64,000 nucleotides of DNA, taken from assembly GCF_040361275.1 (NCBI RefSeq), contig NZ_APNH01000002.1:744001-808000 (forward strand). Direction: 5' to 3'. Below, piece by piece: positions 1 to 9,331 of the stretch. The notes beneath the pieces are model-generated. The model was not told the DNA's origin. It worked only from the letters and a program-made list of their open reading frames with translations, and searched no databases. A program made the translations under genes and the position numbers. This stretch comes from Salinisphaera sp. T31B1 (GTDB taxonomy: Bacteria; Pseudomonadota; Gammaproteobacteria; Nevskiales; Salinisphaeraceae). Position 1 is the stretch's first letter, and each line of letters starts with the position of its first letter.

Positions 1-1296
1 CTCGTCGAGTTCGGTTTCCTTCTCGGTGACGGTCGCGTTCTCGAGCAGTGTATCGACCACCTGCTCTTCCATGACCATCGCCTGCAGCCCCTGCATCAGC
101 TGCGGGTTCTGCTGATAGTACTGCTTGACCTGTTCGGCCTGATCGCCGTACCCGGAGGCGATTTCCTCCATCTTCGCATCGACCCGTTCGGAGTCGAGCT
201 CGAGCTCCTTGTCGGCGATCACTTCGGCGATCAGCAGGCCCAGCGCGACGCGCCGTTCGGCCTGCTCGCGCAGTGCTTCGTCGGGCATGAGTTGTTTGAG
301 CTGCTCTTCGTTGCCCTGCATGTGCTCGGGCATGCGCTGCATGGCCTCCTTGCGCATGCGATCGATCTCCTGAGCCACCATGCCCGACGGTACGTCGATC
401 GGATTGGCCGCATGCAGCGATTCCATCACATCGGTCTTCACCTTGGTGTCGACCGCGTGCTTGGCCTCCTGCTCGAGCGATTCGCGCACGCGTGCCTTGA
501 GGTCGTCGATCCCACCGTCCTCGATACCCATCTGCTGAAGAAAGGCCTGATCGATTTCTGCCGGCTTGGGCTCGCTCACGGTCTTCACCGTGACATCGAA
601 CGTTGCGGTCTTGCCTGCCAGATCCTTCGCACCGTAGTCGTCGGGGAAACTGACATCCACATCGAACTGCTCATCGGCCTTGCGGCCTACCAGCGCGCGC
701 TCCAGGTCGGGCAGGAACTGCTGTTCGCCGAGATTGACCTCGATATCGTTGCCGGTGCCGCCTTCGAAGGCTTCGCCATCAATACGGCCGACGTAGTCGA
801 CCACGACCTGGTCGCCATCACGGCTTTCGCGATCGACCGCCTCGAAGGTCTTGTTCTGGTCACGGATACGCTCGATGGTCTTGTCGACGTCGGCATCGGT
901 CACTTCAACGACCGGTTTTTCGACCTTGATGTCGTCAAGCCCGGTGAGCTCGATGTCCGGATAGACATCGAAGCTCGCGGTGAATTCGAGCGGCTCGCCA
1001 TCCTTGAATTCGCCGAGTTCGATCTGCGGCTGACCGGCCGGATTGAGCTCGGCCTTCTCGATGGCTTCCGGGTACACGCTCTGAATCAATTCGCCGGCGG
1101 CTTCCTGACGCGCCTGCGCACCGTAACGTTGGTAGAGCACCTTCATCGGTGCCTTGCCCGGACGGAATCCCGGAATCTTGGCATGCTGGCCGACACGCTT
1201 GACCTTCGCGTCCACGGCCTGGCTCACCCGTTCAGCGGGAATCTGAACCTTGAGCTTGCGCGCCAGCCCGCCGGGATTTTCTACGGAAACGTCCAT
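1..1296 (-). CDS. tig: Trigger factor, ribosome-associated chaperone and prolyl isomerase (3' end off window)
   Basis: Trigger factor binds the ribosome at the exit tunnel and shields nascent chains in the cytoplasm. The reading frame is open to the window edge, giving 432 codons, close to the usual full length of about 430-440, so only a few residues and the stop are missing. The N-terminal ribosome-binding signature GFRPGKAP lies at residues 43-50. A central FKBP-type domain follows with the stretches VDYVGRIDGEAFEGG and LGEQQFLPDLERALVG, then a helical Gln/Glu-rich C-terminal domain. The ATG is preceded by an AGAGGTAG ribosome site. In relatives clpP-clpX-lon usually follow; here that side lies outside the window. 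Confidence 0.97.
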   Translation of the reverse strand, partial: MDVSVENPGGLARKLKVQIPAERVSQAVDAKVKRVGQHAKIPGFRPGKAPMKVLYQRYGAQARQEAAGELIQSVYPEAIEKAELNPAGQPQIELGEFKDGEPLEFTASFDVYPDIELTGLDDIKVEKPVVEVTDADVDKTIERIRDQNKTFEAVDRESRDGDQVVVDYVGRIDGEAFEGGTGNDIEVNLGEQQFLPDLERALVGRKADEQFDVDVSFPDDYGAKDLAGKTATFDVTVKTVSEPKPAEIDQAFLQQMGIEDGGIDDLKARVRESLEQEAKHAVDTKVKTDVMESLHAANPIDVPSGMVAQEIDRMRKEAMQRMPEHMQGNEEQLKQLMPDEALREQAERRVALGLLIAEVIADKELELDSERVDAKMEEIASGYGDQAEQVKQYYQQNPQLMQGLQAMVMEEQVVDTLLENATVTEKETELDE

Positions 1297-1435
1297 TAAC
1301 TACCTCTATACGATCTTGAATAGGTTGCGTGTTGGCCTCGCGACGCACGTCGAGGCACGCGCCATGGCCGAAGGTTGACCCTCGAGTATATCAAGCCTGG
1401 CCACCCCGGGCCGACGACGCCTTGTGAGGATACGG

Positions 1436-2455
1436 TTATCGGCGCGCGGGCGGGGCCATGAACTCGGGGCCGACCGGATCGTCGACATGACGATCCACGA
1501 TCGCCGCGATCTGCTCGCGAGCCGAGTCGTCGAGCTTCCAGCCCCATACATCGTCCACCGCGTCGAGTTGTTCGGGCTTGCGAGCACCCCACAGTGCGAC
1601 CGAGCCCGGATACTGATCGAGCACCCAGCGTATCGCGAGCTCGAGCACATGCGTGCCGTAGTGCTCCTGTGCAAACGCTTCGAGCGCCTGGACCGCCGCG
1701 AGATACTGACCGAACCGCGGCTGTGAGAATTTGGGATCGTTGTTGCGCAGATCGTCACCCGGGAACTGCCGATCGGCGTGCATACGCCCCGACAAAAGCC
1801 CGCGACACAGCGCGCCATAGGCCAGCAGGCGCGTTTGGTGCTCAACGACCCACGGAAAGACATCGTGGTCGATCTGGCGTTCGAACAGGTTGTACGGGTT
1901 CTGAGCGACATCGATGGCCGCGACCTCCGCGAAGTCCGACATCTGTTCGGGCGTGAAATTCGATACCCCGATCGCGCGGATCTTGCCCGCCTGTTTCAAT
2001 TCCGCCATGGCTTCGGCGGTTTCACGCACGTCCACACGCGGATCGGGCCAGTGCACCTGCAAAAGATCGATCACATCAGTCTGCAGCCGACGTAAGGAAT
2101 CGTCGGCCTCTTCTAGAATGCGTGGCCGACGCGCGTCTCGGGCCACGCGCTCGCGACTGTCCCAGGCCAGCCCACATTTGGTGGCTAGCAACACATCATC
2201 GCGCAGACACGCTTGCCGGATCGCCTTGCCCACGATCTGCTCGGACGCGCCGAAGCCATAGACGGGTGCCGTATCGATCAGAGTCACCCCGTGGTCGGGC
2301 GCGCTCTGGATGGTACGGATCGCCTGGCTCTCATCGGTTCCGCCCCACATCCAGCCGCCGATTGCCCAGGTGCCCAGGCCGATACGCGAGCCGATCAGAG
2401 CCTGACCGTTGAGATCCACCGTTTCCGTCTGGCGTCGTGCTGTAGTCATGCGCAC
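1436..2455 (-). CDS. Aldo/keto reductase
   Basis: An NADPH-dependent oxidoreductase of the aldo/keto reductase superfamily, 339 residues, cytosolic TIM barrel. The catalytic tetrad is visible: D61 and Y66 (in DTAPVYG), K93 (ATKCG) and H135 (QVHWPD). The start has two ATGs two codons apart (MRM); the second is equally possible, and neither has a strong ribosome site. The substrate cannot be read from the sequence; the overall pattern resembles the potassium-channel-beta/YajO-like branch. It is transcribed in the same direction as tig, about 140 bases upstream of it, and is probably a separate unit. Confidence 0.9.
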   Translation of the reverse strand: MRMTTARRQTETVDLNGQALIGSRIGLGTWAIGGWMWGGTDESQAIRTIQSAPDHGVTLIDTAPVYGFGASEQIVGKAIRQACLRDDVLLATKCGLAWDSRERVARDARRPRILEEADDSLRRLQTDVIDLLQVHWPDPRVDVRETAEAMAELKQAGKIRAIGVSNFTPEQMSDFAEVAAIDVAQNPYNLFERQIDHDVFPWVVEHQTRLLAYGALCRGLLSGRMHADRQFPGDDLRNNDPKFSQPRFGQYLAAVQALEAFAQEHYGTHVLELAIRWVLDQYPGSVALWGARKPEQLDAVDDVWGWKLDDSAREQIAAIVDRHVDDPVGPEFMAPPARR

Positions 2456-2571
2456 AGAGATGGGATCGCGGCGCGGCCATTCAAGCGTGCGACATGCGAA
2501 ACAGCGAGCTCAGAGTTTCAGAAGGTGGCGACGGGTGCCACGGGCGACCGAGCCGCGCACGCCGGCCCACG

Positions 2572-2603
2572 AAAAAGAGCCGGCCCCTGCGGAACCGGCT
2601 CTT
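2572..2603 (-). terminator. Intrinsic terminator after tRNA-Lys
   Basis: On the minus strand a nine-pair stem AAGAGCCGG/CCGGCTCTT (2595-2603 with 2575-2583) is followed by a run of T (AAAAA at 2572-2576 on the plus strand). It lies just downstream of tRNA-Lys and should end the tRNA transcript. Confidence 0.85.
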
Positions 2604-2616
2604 CAACCACCATGAT

Positions 2617-2691
<75 letters not shown>

Positions 2692-2785
2692 ATGTGGCCA
2701 GACGCCATAGCGACTTGCCGATGACGAGTAAACCTCGTCGTGCGCCATAATAAGCGCTGCTGCTCCCCAACGCCAAGAGTTGGAA

Positions 2786-2862
2786 TGGGGTGGACGATGG
2801 GACTCGAACCCACGACGACTGGAATCACAATCCAGGGCTCTACCAACTGAGCTACGCCCACC
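2786..2862 (-). tRNA. tRNA-His (GTG)
   Basis: The acceptor stem is GTGGGCG/CGTCCAC with the extra G at position -1 opposite C73, which is specific to tRNA-His. The anticodon stem-loop CTGGA-TTGTGAT-TCCAG gives GTG. CCA is encoded. Confidence 0.95.
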
Positions 2863-3239
2863 ACTGACGAACAGCCTGCAACGGCCGGTTAGCCTTGAAC
2901 TGACCTGCCAGCCGATGCAGGCCGCGTATTCTAGTCGCCTTGGCCAGCGGATGCCACCCCTTCTGATCGCTTCACCTGACTCGGGCGACATGCGCGAGCC
3001 CCAACCCCTGCCCCTGGACATCTTTTCGACGAAGGTTACCGGCGGCGGGCCCTAAGCGAGCGCACGTGGCACCCAGCACCCGGATACGCCGGTACTCGCC
3101 CGATGAATGCCCGCCGGCTGCGCACCGGCTCACCCTTCGGGCCAGCGCGGCGGGTGCCGCCGTGTTCGGATGTGCCCGACGCATATCCGTCGAACCAGGC
3201 TCGTTGTTGTGTCGCTGATTCGAATGACGAGTCGAATAG

Positions 3240-3281
3240 GCCATTGCTATAGGCCGCGCTCCGGCGGCCTATAGCAATGGC
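3240..3281. repeat. 18-bp perfect palindrome, left copy
   Basis: Bases 3240-3257 and 3264-3281 are perfect inverted repeats around a six-base loop (GCTCCG). The stem includes the CCA end of the tRNA-Arg fragment. The copy is identical to the palindrome at 3425-3466. Confidence 0.85.
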
Positions 3282-3316
3282 GCGCCCGGCTGGATTCGAA
3301 CCAGCGACCGACGGCT
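3278..3316 (-). pseudogene. tRNA-Arg 3' half remnant
   Basis: These 39 bases are identical to 3463-3501, the 3' half of the intact tRNA-Arg (CCA, acceptor 3' strand, T arm and 3' side of the anticodon stem). No 5' half is attached, so it cannot fold as a tRNA. It lies exactly one 185-base repeat unit from the intact gene. Confidence 0.85.
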
Positions 3317-3395
3317 CACGCTTCGGGCCCGTGCGGCGGGTGCCGCCCTGTTCGGATGTGCCGACGCACATCCGTCGAACCAGGCTCGTTGTTGT

Positions 3396-3538
<143 letters not shown>

Positions 3539-3569
3539 AAAAAAAGGCCGGCCGCTCAAGAATCGGCCG
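3539..3569 (-). terminator. Terminator-like hairpin between tRNA-Pro and tRNA-Arg
   Basis: On the minus strand a short GC stem (CGGCCG with CGGCCG, nine-base loop) is followed by GGCC and seven T. The T run ends at the base immediately before G1 of tRNA-Arg. Either tRNA-Arg has read-through transcription past it, or it has its own promoter within this stretch; neither is visible. Confidence 0.55.
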
Positions 3570-3600
3570 CCGGCGGCGCTGCTCGAACAGTGCCGTTCAA

Positions 3601-3677
3601 TGGTCGGGGCAGCAGGATTCGAACCTGCGACCCCCTGCTCCCAAAGCAGGTGCGCTACCAGGCTGCGCCATACCCCG
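3601..3677 (-). tRNA. tRNA-Pro (TGG)
   Basis: A complete 77-base cloverleaf with encoded CCA, acceptor CGGGGTA/TGCCCCG and anticodon stem-loop CCTGC-TTTGGGA-GCAGG giving TGG. It is the first intact tRNA of the leftward cluster. Its 5' half and leader are repeated 188 bases upstream. Confidence 0.95.
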
Positions 3678-4189
3678 ATTAACTTTTTCTCGTCGTGCAA
3701 TCGTACGCCCGTTCGGCGTCGATCTACACCTGCTCTGCGAGCAGTCTGTTACTAATCTCGGCGGGGCCTCGACAAGTAACCCAGCCTCGAAACCTGTGTT
3801 TCTCGGCGTTCGTCGTATACGACTCACCCCAAAGCAGGTGCGCTACCCGGCTGCGCCATACCCCGATTAACTTTTTTCGTGTCGTGCGATCGTACGTCTG
3901 TTCCGCCGCACTCGGCACCCGCTTGCGCGATCGATCGTCTATCTCGACAAGACTGTGACGATGCCGGCCGCCGGTCATGCCGCCGCTTACCGTAACGCCG
4001 CTCGAACGAACGATGACCGGCGACATCGCAGTGCCGGCGTTGTACTCTCGCCGAACCTCGCGGCGACTTGAAGGATGCAAAGTCTATCGCTTCAGGCGGG
4101 CTTGTGCGAGCACTTGTTCAGCTTGCGAAATTGTCCGCCCGTGCACGCCATGCGAAAATCCGCGGCCTCATTCGACCGACGATACCCGC
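3678..4189. other. Gene-free region upstream of tRNA-Pro and folD
   Basis: No convincing protein gene is present. It holds the tRNA-Pro leader (3678-3707), a second copy of the leader and tRNA-Pro 5' half (3828-3896), and the upstream region of folD. A small inverted repeat (GCCGGTCAT near 3972 and ATGACCGGC near 4013) is visible. No clear promoter hexamers were identified. Confidence 0.6.
3828..3865 (-). pseudogene. tRNA-Pro 5' half remnant with duplicated leader
   Basis: Bases 3828-3865 match 3640-3677 of the intact tRNA-Pro with one difference. They run from the 5' end to the anticodon loop and stop there. The match continues into the leader (3866-3896 against 3678-3707) with a few differences. 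The offset is 188 bases. The 3' half is absent, so it cannot be functional. Confidence 0.8.
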
Positions 4190-5053
4190 ATGGCAGCCCG
4201 CCTGATCGATGGCAAGCAGATCGCTCTGGATTACCGACACTCGGTGCGTCGCGCCGTCGACGCCCGCCTGGCGGCCGGCGCACGCGCGCCGGGGCTGGCG
4301 GTGATTCTCGTGGGCAGCGACCCGGCCTCGCAGATTTATGTCGGCAAGAAGATAGAGGCCTGCGAGCAGGCTGGTCTGGTCTCACAGGCGATCTATCCGG
4401 ATGCGGACGTCAGCCAGGCAGATCTACTCGCCCTGATCGATCGCTGTAACGAGGACGACAGTATCGACGGCATCCTGGTACAGCTGCCATTGCCGCGCCA
4501 TATCGATGCCAGCACGGTGATCGAGCGAGTTCGTCCCGACAAGGATGTTGACGGATTCCACCCCTACAATATCGGCCGTCTTGCCCAGCGCGTGCCCCGA
4601 CTGCGCGCCTGCACGCCGCTGGGTATCGTCCGGTTGCTGGAAGCGATCGACGAGCCCTTTCACGGCCGGCAGGCCGTGGTCATCGGCGCTTCGAACATTG
4701 TCGGGCGTCCCATGGCGCTGGAATTCCTGCTCAAGGGCGCGACCACCACGGTTTGCCACCGTTTCACCCGCGACCTCGAGTATGAAGTCGGTCAGGCCGA
4801 GATCTTGGTGGTCGGGGTCGGCAAGCCGGGCCTGATCAAGGGTGAGTGGATTCGCGAAGGCGCCACGGTCGTCGATGTCGGCATGAACCGCTTGGACAGC
4901 GGCAAGCTCGTGGGCGATATCGAGTTCGACACCGCCGCAGAGCGCGCGGCATGGATTACGCCCGTGCCGGGGGGCGTCGGACCGATGACCGTGGCGATGC
5001 TGATGACCAACACGCTTCAGGCGGCCGAAGCCCGAGACGCTGCACGGGGCTGA
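4190..5053 (+). CDS. folD: Bifunctional methylenetetrahydrofolate dehydrogenase / methenyltetrahydrofolate cyclohydrolase
   Basis: FolD interconverts 5,10-methylene- and 10-formyl-tetrahydrofolate with NADP, supplying one-carbon units. It is 287 residues, the usual length. The catalytic Y50 and K54 are in place ([15 protein letters not shown]), as are VQLPLP, the Rossmann segment [11 protein letters not shown] and the signature PGGVGPMT near the C-terminus. The frame is open for 71 codons upstream, but the family alignment and the sequence MAARLIDGK place the start at 4190. It converges on cysS. Confidence 0.97.
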   Translation: MAARLIDGKQIALDYRHSVRRAVDARLAAGARAPGLAVILVGSDPASQIYVGKKIEACEQAGLVSQAIYPDADVSQADLLALIDRCNEDDSIDGILVQLPLPRHIDASTVIERVRPDKDVDGFHPYNIGRLAQRVPRLRACTPLGIVRLLEAIDEPFHGRQAVVIGASNIVGRPMALEFLLKGATTTVCHRFTRDLEYEVGQAEILVVGVGKPGLIKGEWIREGATVVDVGMNRLDSGKLVGDIEFDTAAERAAWITPVPGGVGPMTVAMLMTNTLQAAEARDAARG

Positions 5054-5071
5054 ACGCCCGGGGCCCCGGTC

Positions 5072-6466
5072 TTAGCCGCGGCGCCAAAGTGTACCGTCCG
5101 GTCCGTCTTCGAGGACGATACCTGCCGCGGTCAGTTCGTCACGGATACGGTCGGCGGTAGCGAAATCCCGATCTCGTCGAGCTGCCAGCCGTTGCTCGAC
5201 CATCGAATCGACGGTCGCGCCGTCCAGTCCGCCTTCGGCAAGATCGCGATCGTTGCCCTTGAGAAAATCCGCGGGTGTCTGCTGAAGCAGCCCGATCTGG
5301 CCCGCCAGCTCGATCAACAACGCGGCAAGATCGCCCGCGGTGCCCGGCTGGTCGCGGTGCCGATTGCATTCGCGAGCCAGCTCGAACAGTACAGCGATCG
5401 CGGCCGGGGTATTCAGATCGTCTTCCATTGCTTGCGTGAAACGCTCGCGATAGTCGCCGAGCGCCCTTTGCCCATCACCGCCCGACGGCGCGTCGCGCAG
5501 CGCGGTATACAGACGCGTGAGCGCACTAGTCGCCGCGTCCATGGCATCGGCGTTGTAAGCCAGTGGGCTACGATAATGTGTGGACAGCACGAAGTAACGC
5601 ACGCTCTCGGCGTCGTATCGCGCCAGCACGTCGCGGATGGTCAGAAAGTTGCCGAGCGACTTCGACATCTTTTCGTCGTCCACCGTCACGAAGCCGTTGT
5701 GCATCCACGTGCCGACATACCGCTGACCGGTTGCCGCCTCGCTTTGCGCGATCTCGTTCTCGTGATGCGGGAACTGCAGATCCAGACCGCCTCCATGGAT
5801 ATCGAACGAATCCCCCAGGCAGTGCGTGGACATCGCCGAGCACTCGATATGCCAGCCGGGACGACCGTCGCCCCACGGTGAAGGCCAGCTCGGCTCGCCC
5901 GGCTTGGCCGCTTTCCAGAGCACGAAATCCAGCGGATCGGTCTTTGCTTCGTCGATCGCGATACGCGCCCCCGAACGCAGATCCGCCGTACGCTTGCCCG
6001 ACAGGTTGCCGTAGGCTTCGAACGTGCTCACGTCATAGTAGACATCGCCATTGTCCGCCGCATACGCCGAACCCTTGTCGACCAGCCGGCCGATCATGGC
6101 CAGGATCTGCTCGATATGCGCCGTGGCAGTGGGCTCGTTGTCCGGAGCCTGCAAGCCAAGGGCGGACTCATCCTCGCGCATGTACAAAGCGAACCGTTGC
6201 GCAATCGTCTCCGGCGATTCACCGACCTCGGCCGCCCGGTTGATGATCTTATCGTCGATATCGGTGATGTTGCGCACGTAGGTCACCCGCCAGCCGCGTG
6301 CCCTTAGATAACGCACCACCATGTCGAAGACGATCATCACGCGGGCGTGGCCCAGATGACAGTAGTCGTAGACCGTCACACCGCATACGTACAGGCGTAC
6401 GTGGTCGGGTTCGAGGGTCTCCAGCGGCCGGCGCCGGCCGCTCAGGCTGTCGTGCAGTTCGAGCAT
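5072..6466 (-). CDS. cysS: Cysteinyl-tRNA synthetase
   Basis: A class I aminoacyl-tRNA synthetase that charges tRNA-Cys, 464 residues, monomeric and cytosolic. The zinc ligands C28, C209, H234 and E238 are visible. The HIGH motif appears as HLGH (37-40) and KMSKS is at 266-270. The start at 6466 (MLELHDSL) is preferred to an ATG ten codons upstream because it matches the family N-terminus. The gene ends 18 bases from folD and is divergent from the ankyrin-repeat gene, with under 100 bases between them. Confidence 0.97.
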   Translation of the reverse strand: MLELHDSLSGRRRPLETLEPDHVRLYVCGVTVYDYCHLGHARVMIVFDMVVRYLRARGWRVTYVRNITDIDDKIINRAAEVGESPETIAQRFALYMREDESALGLQAPDNEPTATAHIEQILAMIGRLVDKGSAYAADNGDVYYDVSTFEAYGNLSGKRTADLRSGARIAIDEAKTDPLDFVLWKAAKPGEPSWPSPWGDGRPGWHIECSAMSTHCLGDSFDIHGGGLDLQFPHHENEIAQSEAATGQRYVGTWMHNGFVTVDDEKMSKSLGNFLTIRDVLARYDAESVRYFVLSTHYRSPLAYNADAMDAATSALTRLYTALRDAPSGGDGQRALGDYRERFTQAMEDDLNTPAAIAVLFELARECNRHRDQPGTAGDLAALLIELAGQIGLLQQTPADFLKGNDRDLAEGGLDGATVDSMVEQRLAARRDRDFATADRIRDELTAAGIVLEDGPDGTLWRRG

Positions 6467-6560
6467 GGCTGTTCGTATCGGTGATCGAGCGCGCATTCTA
6501 CCGGCTCCGGCAAGCCGCGCCGCTCGCCCTTGGCCGGGGTGGGTGTCTTATCATGTCGTG

Positions 6561-7811
6561 ATGAAGTACGTCCTTGCCGGATTCGCGATCGCGCTGACCG
6601 CCGCGCTGGGCGTGATCGCCTTCGATCCACACATGGACATACGCTGCGCGGTATCGACGATTCACGACCGGGCCACGGACAAGCACCGGGGCTGGCAGTG
6701 TCTGCATTATGCGGCCGCACGCGGCGACCGAGCCGGCGTCGAGTCGATTCTGGACAACGGTCTGTCGGTCAACCTGCGAACCCGACGTGGCCGCACGCCG
6801 CTGATTCTCGCCGCCCAGCACGGCCACCTCGGCGTGGTGCATGCACTTTTGGCCCGGCATGCCGGACTGGAAGCACGCGACGGACAGAACGGCTTTACCG
6901 CGCTGCATTGGGCGGCCGATCGCTATCATCCGGCGATCGCGCGCGCACTCCTTGTACACGGCGCACGCGTCGATGCGGCCAACAAGTGGAACCAGACACC
7001 GCTATGGCAGGCCGCATGGCAGACAGACCAGGCCAACACCGAGATCGCCCATATCCTGGTCGCTGCCGGCGCGGATTTTGACCATCCGGACATACACGGA
7101 AACACCCCCTTGCTGATGGCCGCACGCGCCGGTCATCGGCCGATGATCGCCTATCTGCTGGATCTCGGCGCGGACATCAACGCCCGAAATCGACAGGGCC
7201 AGACGCCGCTATATCAGGCGGTAGCCGGCGGCCACCCCGGCGCGGTACGACTGTTGCTCGCACGAGGCGCGCCGCCTGATGCCGCGGTCGTCGGGCAGAC
7301 ACCGCTGGCCCGAGCGGTCACCGATGATCGGCCCGAGATAATCGACCTGCTGCGAGCCAACGGGGCGACCGGCTATCGTCGCTATGCGGCCGAACGGGCG
7401 CTGCGTCGAGGCCGCGCGGCGTATACCGACGGCCGCTATGCCGATGCGGTCGCTGCCTTCAGCGATGCCATCGCGTTCCAGCCGGACCAGGCGCAGGCGT
7501 ACTATCGTCGGGGACTCGCCCGCGCGGCGACCGGCGCCAGCGAACCGGCCGCGGCCGACCTGCGCGCCGCCATTGCCTATGACGACCAGCTGCACGCCGC
7601 ACGCGAAGCGCTGGCACGGCTGTACGTGGATCACGGCGATTTCGCTCGGGCGATCGCTCCGCTGGGCCGCCTCGTCGCGGCCGAACCCGACAATCCGCGC
7701 GCGCTCTACCTGCTGGGCGAGAGCCGGCGCGGGCTGGGCGAAGCAGAGCGCGCCGGACCGTATTTCGCCAAAGCCTGTGCTCTGGGCTTCGAGCCGGCCT
7801 GTTCGCGCTGA
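6561..7811 (+). CDS. Ankyrin-repeat and TPR protein with N-terminal membrane anchor or signal
   Basis: 416 residues. The N-terminus (MKYVLAGFAIALTAALGVIAF) is a single hydrophobic helix that could be an uncleaved anchor or a signal peptide. About residues 40-270 form six or seven ankyrin repeats (GRTPLILAAQHGH, GFTALHWAADR, GNTPLLMAARAGH, GQTPLYQAVAGGH). About residues 275-416 form TPR units (AAYTDGRYADAVAAFSDAI, PDQAQAYYRRGLARAATG, PDNPRALYLLGESRRGLGEAERA). It is probably a periplasmic or membrane-tethered protein-interaction scaffold; no specific partner is evident. It stands alone and converges on thiL with a 12-base gap. Confidence 0.8.
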   Translation: MKYVLAGFAIALTAALGVIAFDPHMDIRCAVSTIHDRATDKHRGWQCLHYAAARGDRAGVESILDNGLSVNLRTRRGRTPLILAAQHGHLGVVHALLARHAGLEARDGQNGFTALHWAADRYHPAIARALLVHGARVDAANKWNQTPLWQAAWQTDQANTEIAHILVAAGADFDHPDIHGNTPLLMAARAGHRPMIAYLLDLGADINARNRQGQTPLYQAVAGGHPGAVRLLLARGAPPDAAVVGQTPLARAVTDDRPEIIDLLRANGATGYRRYAAERALRRGRAAYTDGRYADAVAAFSDAIAFQPDQAQAYYRRGLARAATGASEPAAADLRAAIAYDDQLHAAREALARLYVDHGDFARAIAPLGRLVAAEPDNPRALYLLGESRRGLGEAERAGPYFAKACALGFEPACSR

Positions 7812-7823
7812 ACCGCTCCGGGT

Positions 7824-8783
7824 TTACCCGAAATGGTCCCAACCGGGCGCGGCCCCGGCCAAGGGTTCCAACGGTTGCCCATCGCTATTCTCATAACGCA
7901 GACCCGGTCGGGCCTCGATCCGGCCGATCACGGTCAACTGGCAGTCCAGGGCCGTGCGAACTTCCGCCAGCAGACGGGGGGCGATGATCAGGCACAGTTC
8001 GTAGTCGTCACCGCCGGCCAGCTGTAGCCGGTGGCGCGCACCGGCCTCGGGAACCTGGCGCGCCAAGGCGGGCGAAGTCGGCAGCCGACTCGGATCGAGC
8101 GTCGCGCCGACGTCGCTGGCCTTCAGAACGTGGCCCAGATCGGCCGCCAGGCCATCGGAAATATCGATCGCGGCACTCACCTGCCCGCACAGCGCATCGG
8201 TCGCACGCCACTGCGGTCGGCACAGGCGCTCGCGCAGGTACAGGGCGTCCGCGCTCCGGTCGTTCTCACGCTCGGACCACAGACTCAGGCCGCAGGCGGC
8301 ATCGCCCAACGTACCGGTCACGGCCACGAGATCACCCGGCTGCGCCCGATCGCGCCGCATCGCCTGGCCAGACCGTACCAAGCCCAGAGCGGTGATCGTG
8401 ATCGCCAGCGCGCCGCGGGTAGTGTCGCCACCCACGATATCGACCTCGGCCGAGCCGATGGCGGCCTCGGCACCGTCGATGAATGCCTCGCACCAGGCCG
8501 GCTCGAGGTCCGGCGCCGCCAGCGCGATCGTCAACCAGGCCGGTACCGCCCCCATGGCTGCCAGGTCGCTGAGATTGACCGCAACAGCCTTGTAGCCGAT
8601 ATCGAAGGCCGAGGTGTCGGGCGGAAAATGCCGGCCCGAAATGAGCGTATCGGTCGTGACCGCAATTTCGTGACCTGCCGGGGGGGCCAGCAGCGCCGCA
8701 TCATCGCCGATCCCGAGCGTGGTATCGGCGCGGCGCGCGCGCAGACGGGAACGCAAGCGGTCGATGAGTGCGAACTCCTGCAT
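7824..8783 (-). CDS. thiL: Thiamine-monophosphate kinase
   Basis: ThiL phosphorylates thiamine monophosphate to the active cofactor thiamine diphosphate using ATP. It is 319 residues, the usual size. The PurM/ThiL-fold motifs are present: GIGDDAAL and TTDTLISGRHFP near the N-terminus, the VGGDTTRG loop, the AIDISDGLAADL segment and LAGGDDYELC. It is the last gene of the rib-nusB run, 23 bases after nusB, an arrangement common in gammaproteobacteria, where pgpA often follows; pgpA is absent here. Confidence 0.96.
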   Translation of the reverse strand: MQEFALIDRLRSRLRARRADTTLGIGDDAALLAPPAGHEIAVTTDTLISGRHFPPDTSAFDIGYKAVAVNLSDLAAMGAVPAWLTIALAAPDLEPAWCEAFIDGAEAAIGSAEVDIVGGDTTRGALAITITALGLVRSGQAMRRDRAQPGDLVAVTGTLGDAACGLSLWSERENDRSADALYLRERLCRPQWRATDALCGQVSAAIDISDGLAADLGHVLKASDVGATLDPSRLPTSPALARQVPEAGARHRLQLAGGDDYELCLIIAPRLLAEVRTALDCQLTVIGRIEARPGLRYENSDGQPLEPLAGAAPGWDHFG

Positions 8784-8806
8784 GCGCCGACCGGCTCGGA
8801 CGCGCT

Positions 8807-9322
8807 TCAGCTGCGCGCGCGAATCTCGGCAGCGCGCAGATCCCGGGCAGTCGCATCCAGCACGCCGTTGATGAACCGGTGCCCGTCGGTCGCGCCGAAG
8901 ACCTTGGCCAGGTTCGTGGCTTCGTTGATGACCGCCGCAAACGGGATCTCGACCCGGTCACGCAGTTCCAGCGTGGCCAGCAGGAGAATGGCGTGTTCGA
9001 CCGGGTCCAACTGCGCCGCGGGACGGCTCAAATGGCGATCGAACACGGCCTCGAGCGCCGTCGCGTCGTGGGCAACCCCGCGCAACAGCATCTCGAAATA
9101 GTCGCGATCGAGTTCACGCAGGCGACCGGCTTGCGCGAACTGGAGAATGAGTTCGCCGATCTCGGTGCCGCTGATACGCCACTGGTAGATCGCCTGGACC
9201 GCGGCCATGCGCGCACGAATGCGTGCGCCGCCGGGGGAACGCGTCGGGGCAGGCAGCTGATCGGCGTCGTCAGTATCCGGGTCGAGTGGCTCGTAGCGAA
9301 CCTGATCGTCATTGATGATCAC
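8807..9322 (-). CDS. nusB: Transcription antitermination factor NusB
   Basis: NusB binds boxA RNA with S10 (NusE) during rRNA antitermination. The all-helical core (ARMAAVQAIYQW, PVEHAILLLATLELRD, VINEATNLAKVFG, FINGVLDATARDL) matches the family. At 171 residues it is about 30 longer than E. coli NusB, because of an acidic N-terminal extension (ND, DDQ, DPDTDDAD). The start is GTG. It lies between ribH and thiL with gaps of 9 and 23 bases. Confidence 0.95.
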   Translation of the reverse strand: MIINDDQVRYEPLDPDTDDADQLPAPTRSPGGARIRARMAAVQAIYQWRISGTEIGELILQFAQAGRLRELDRDYFEMLLRGVAHDATALEAVFDRHLSRPAAQLDPVEHAILLLATLELRDRVEIPFAAVINEATNLAKVFGATDGHRFINGVLDATARDLRAAEIRARS

Positions 9323-9331
9323 GGCGTGATT

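Noticed and set aside
3977-4189. N-terminal extension of folD
   Set aside because: The open frame continues upstream, but the family start and residue spacing fit the ATG at 4190.
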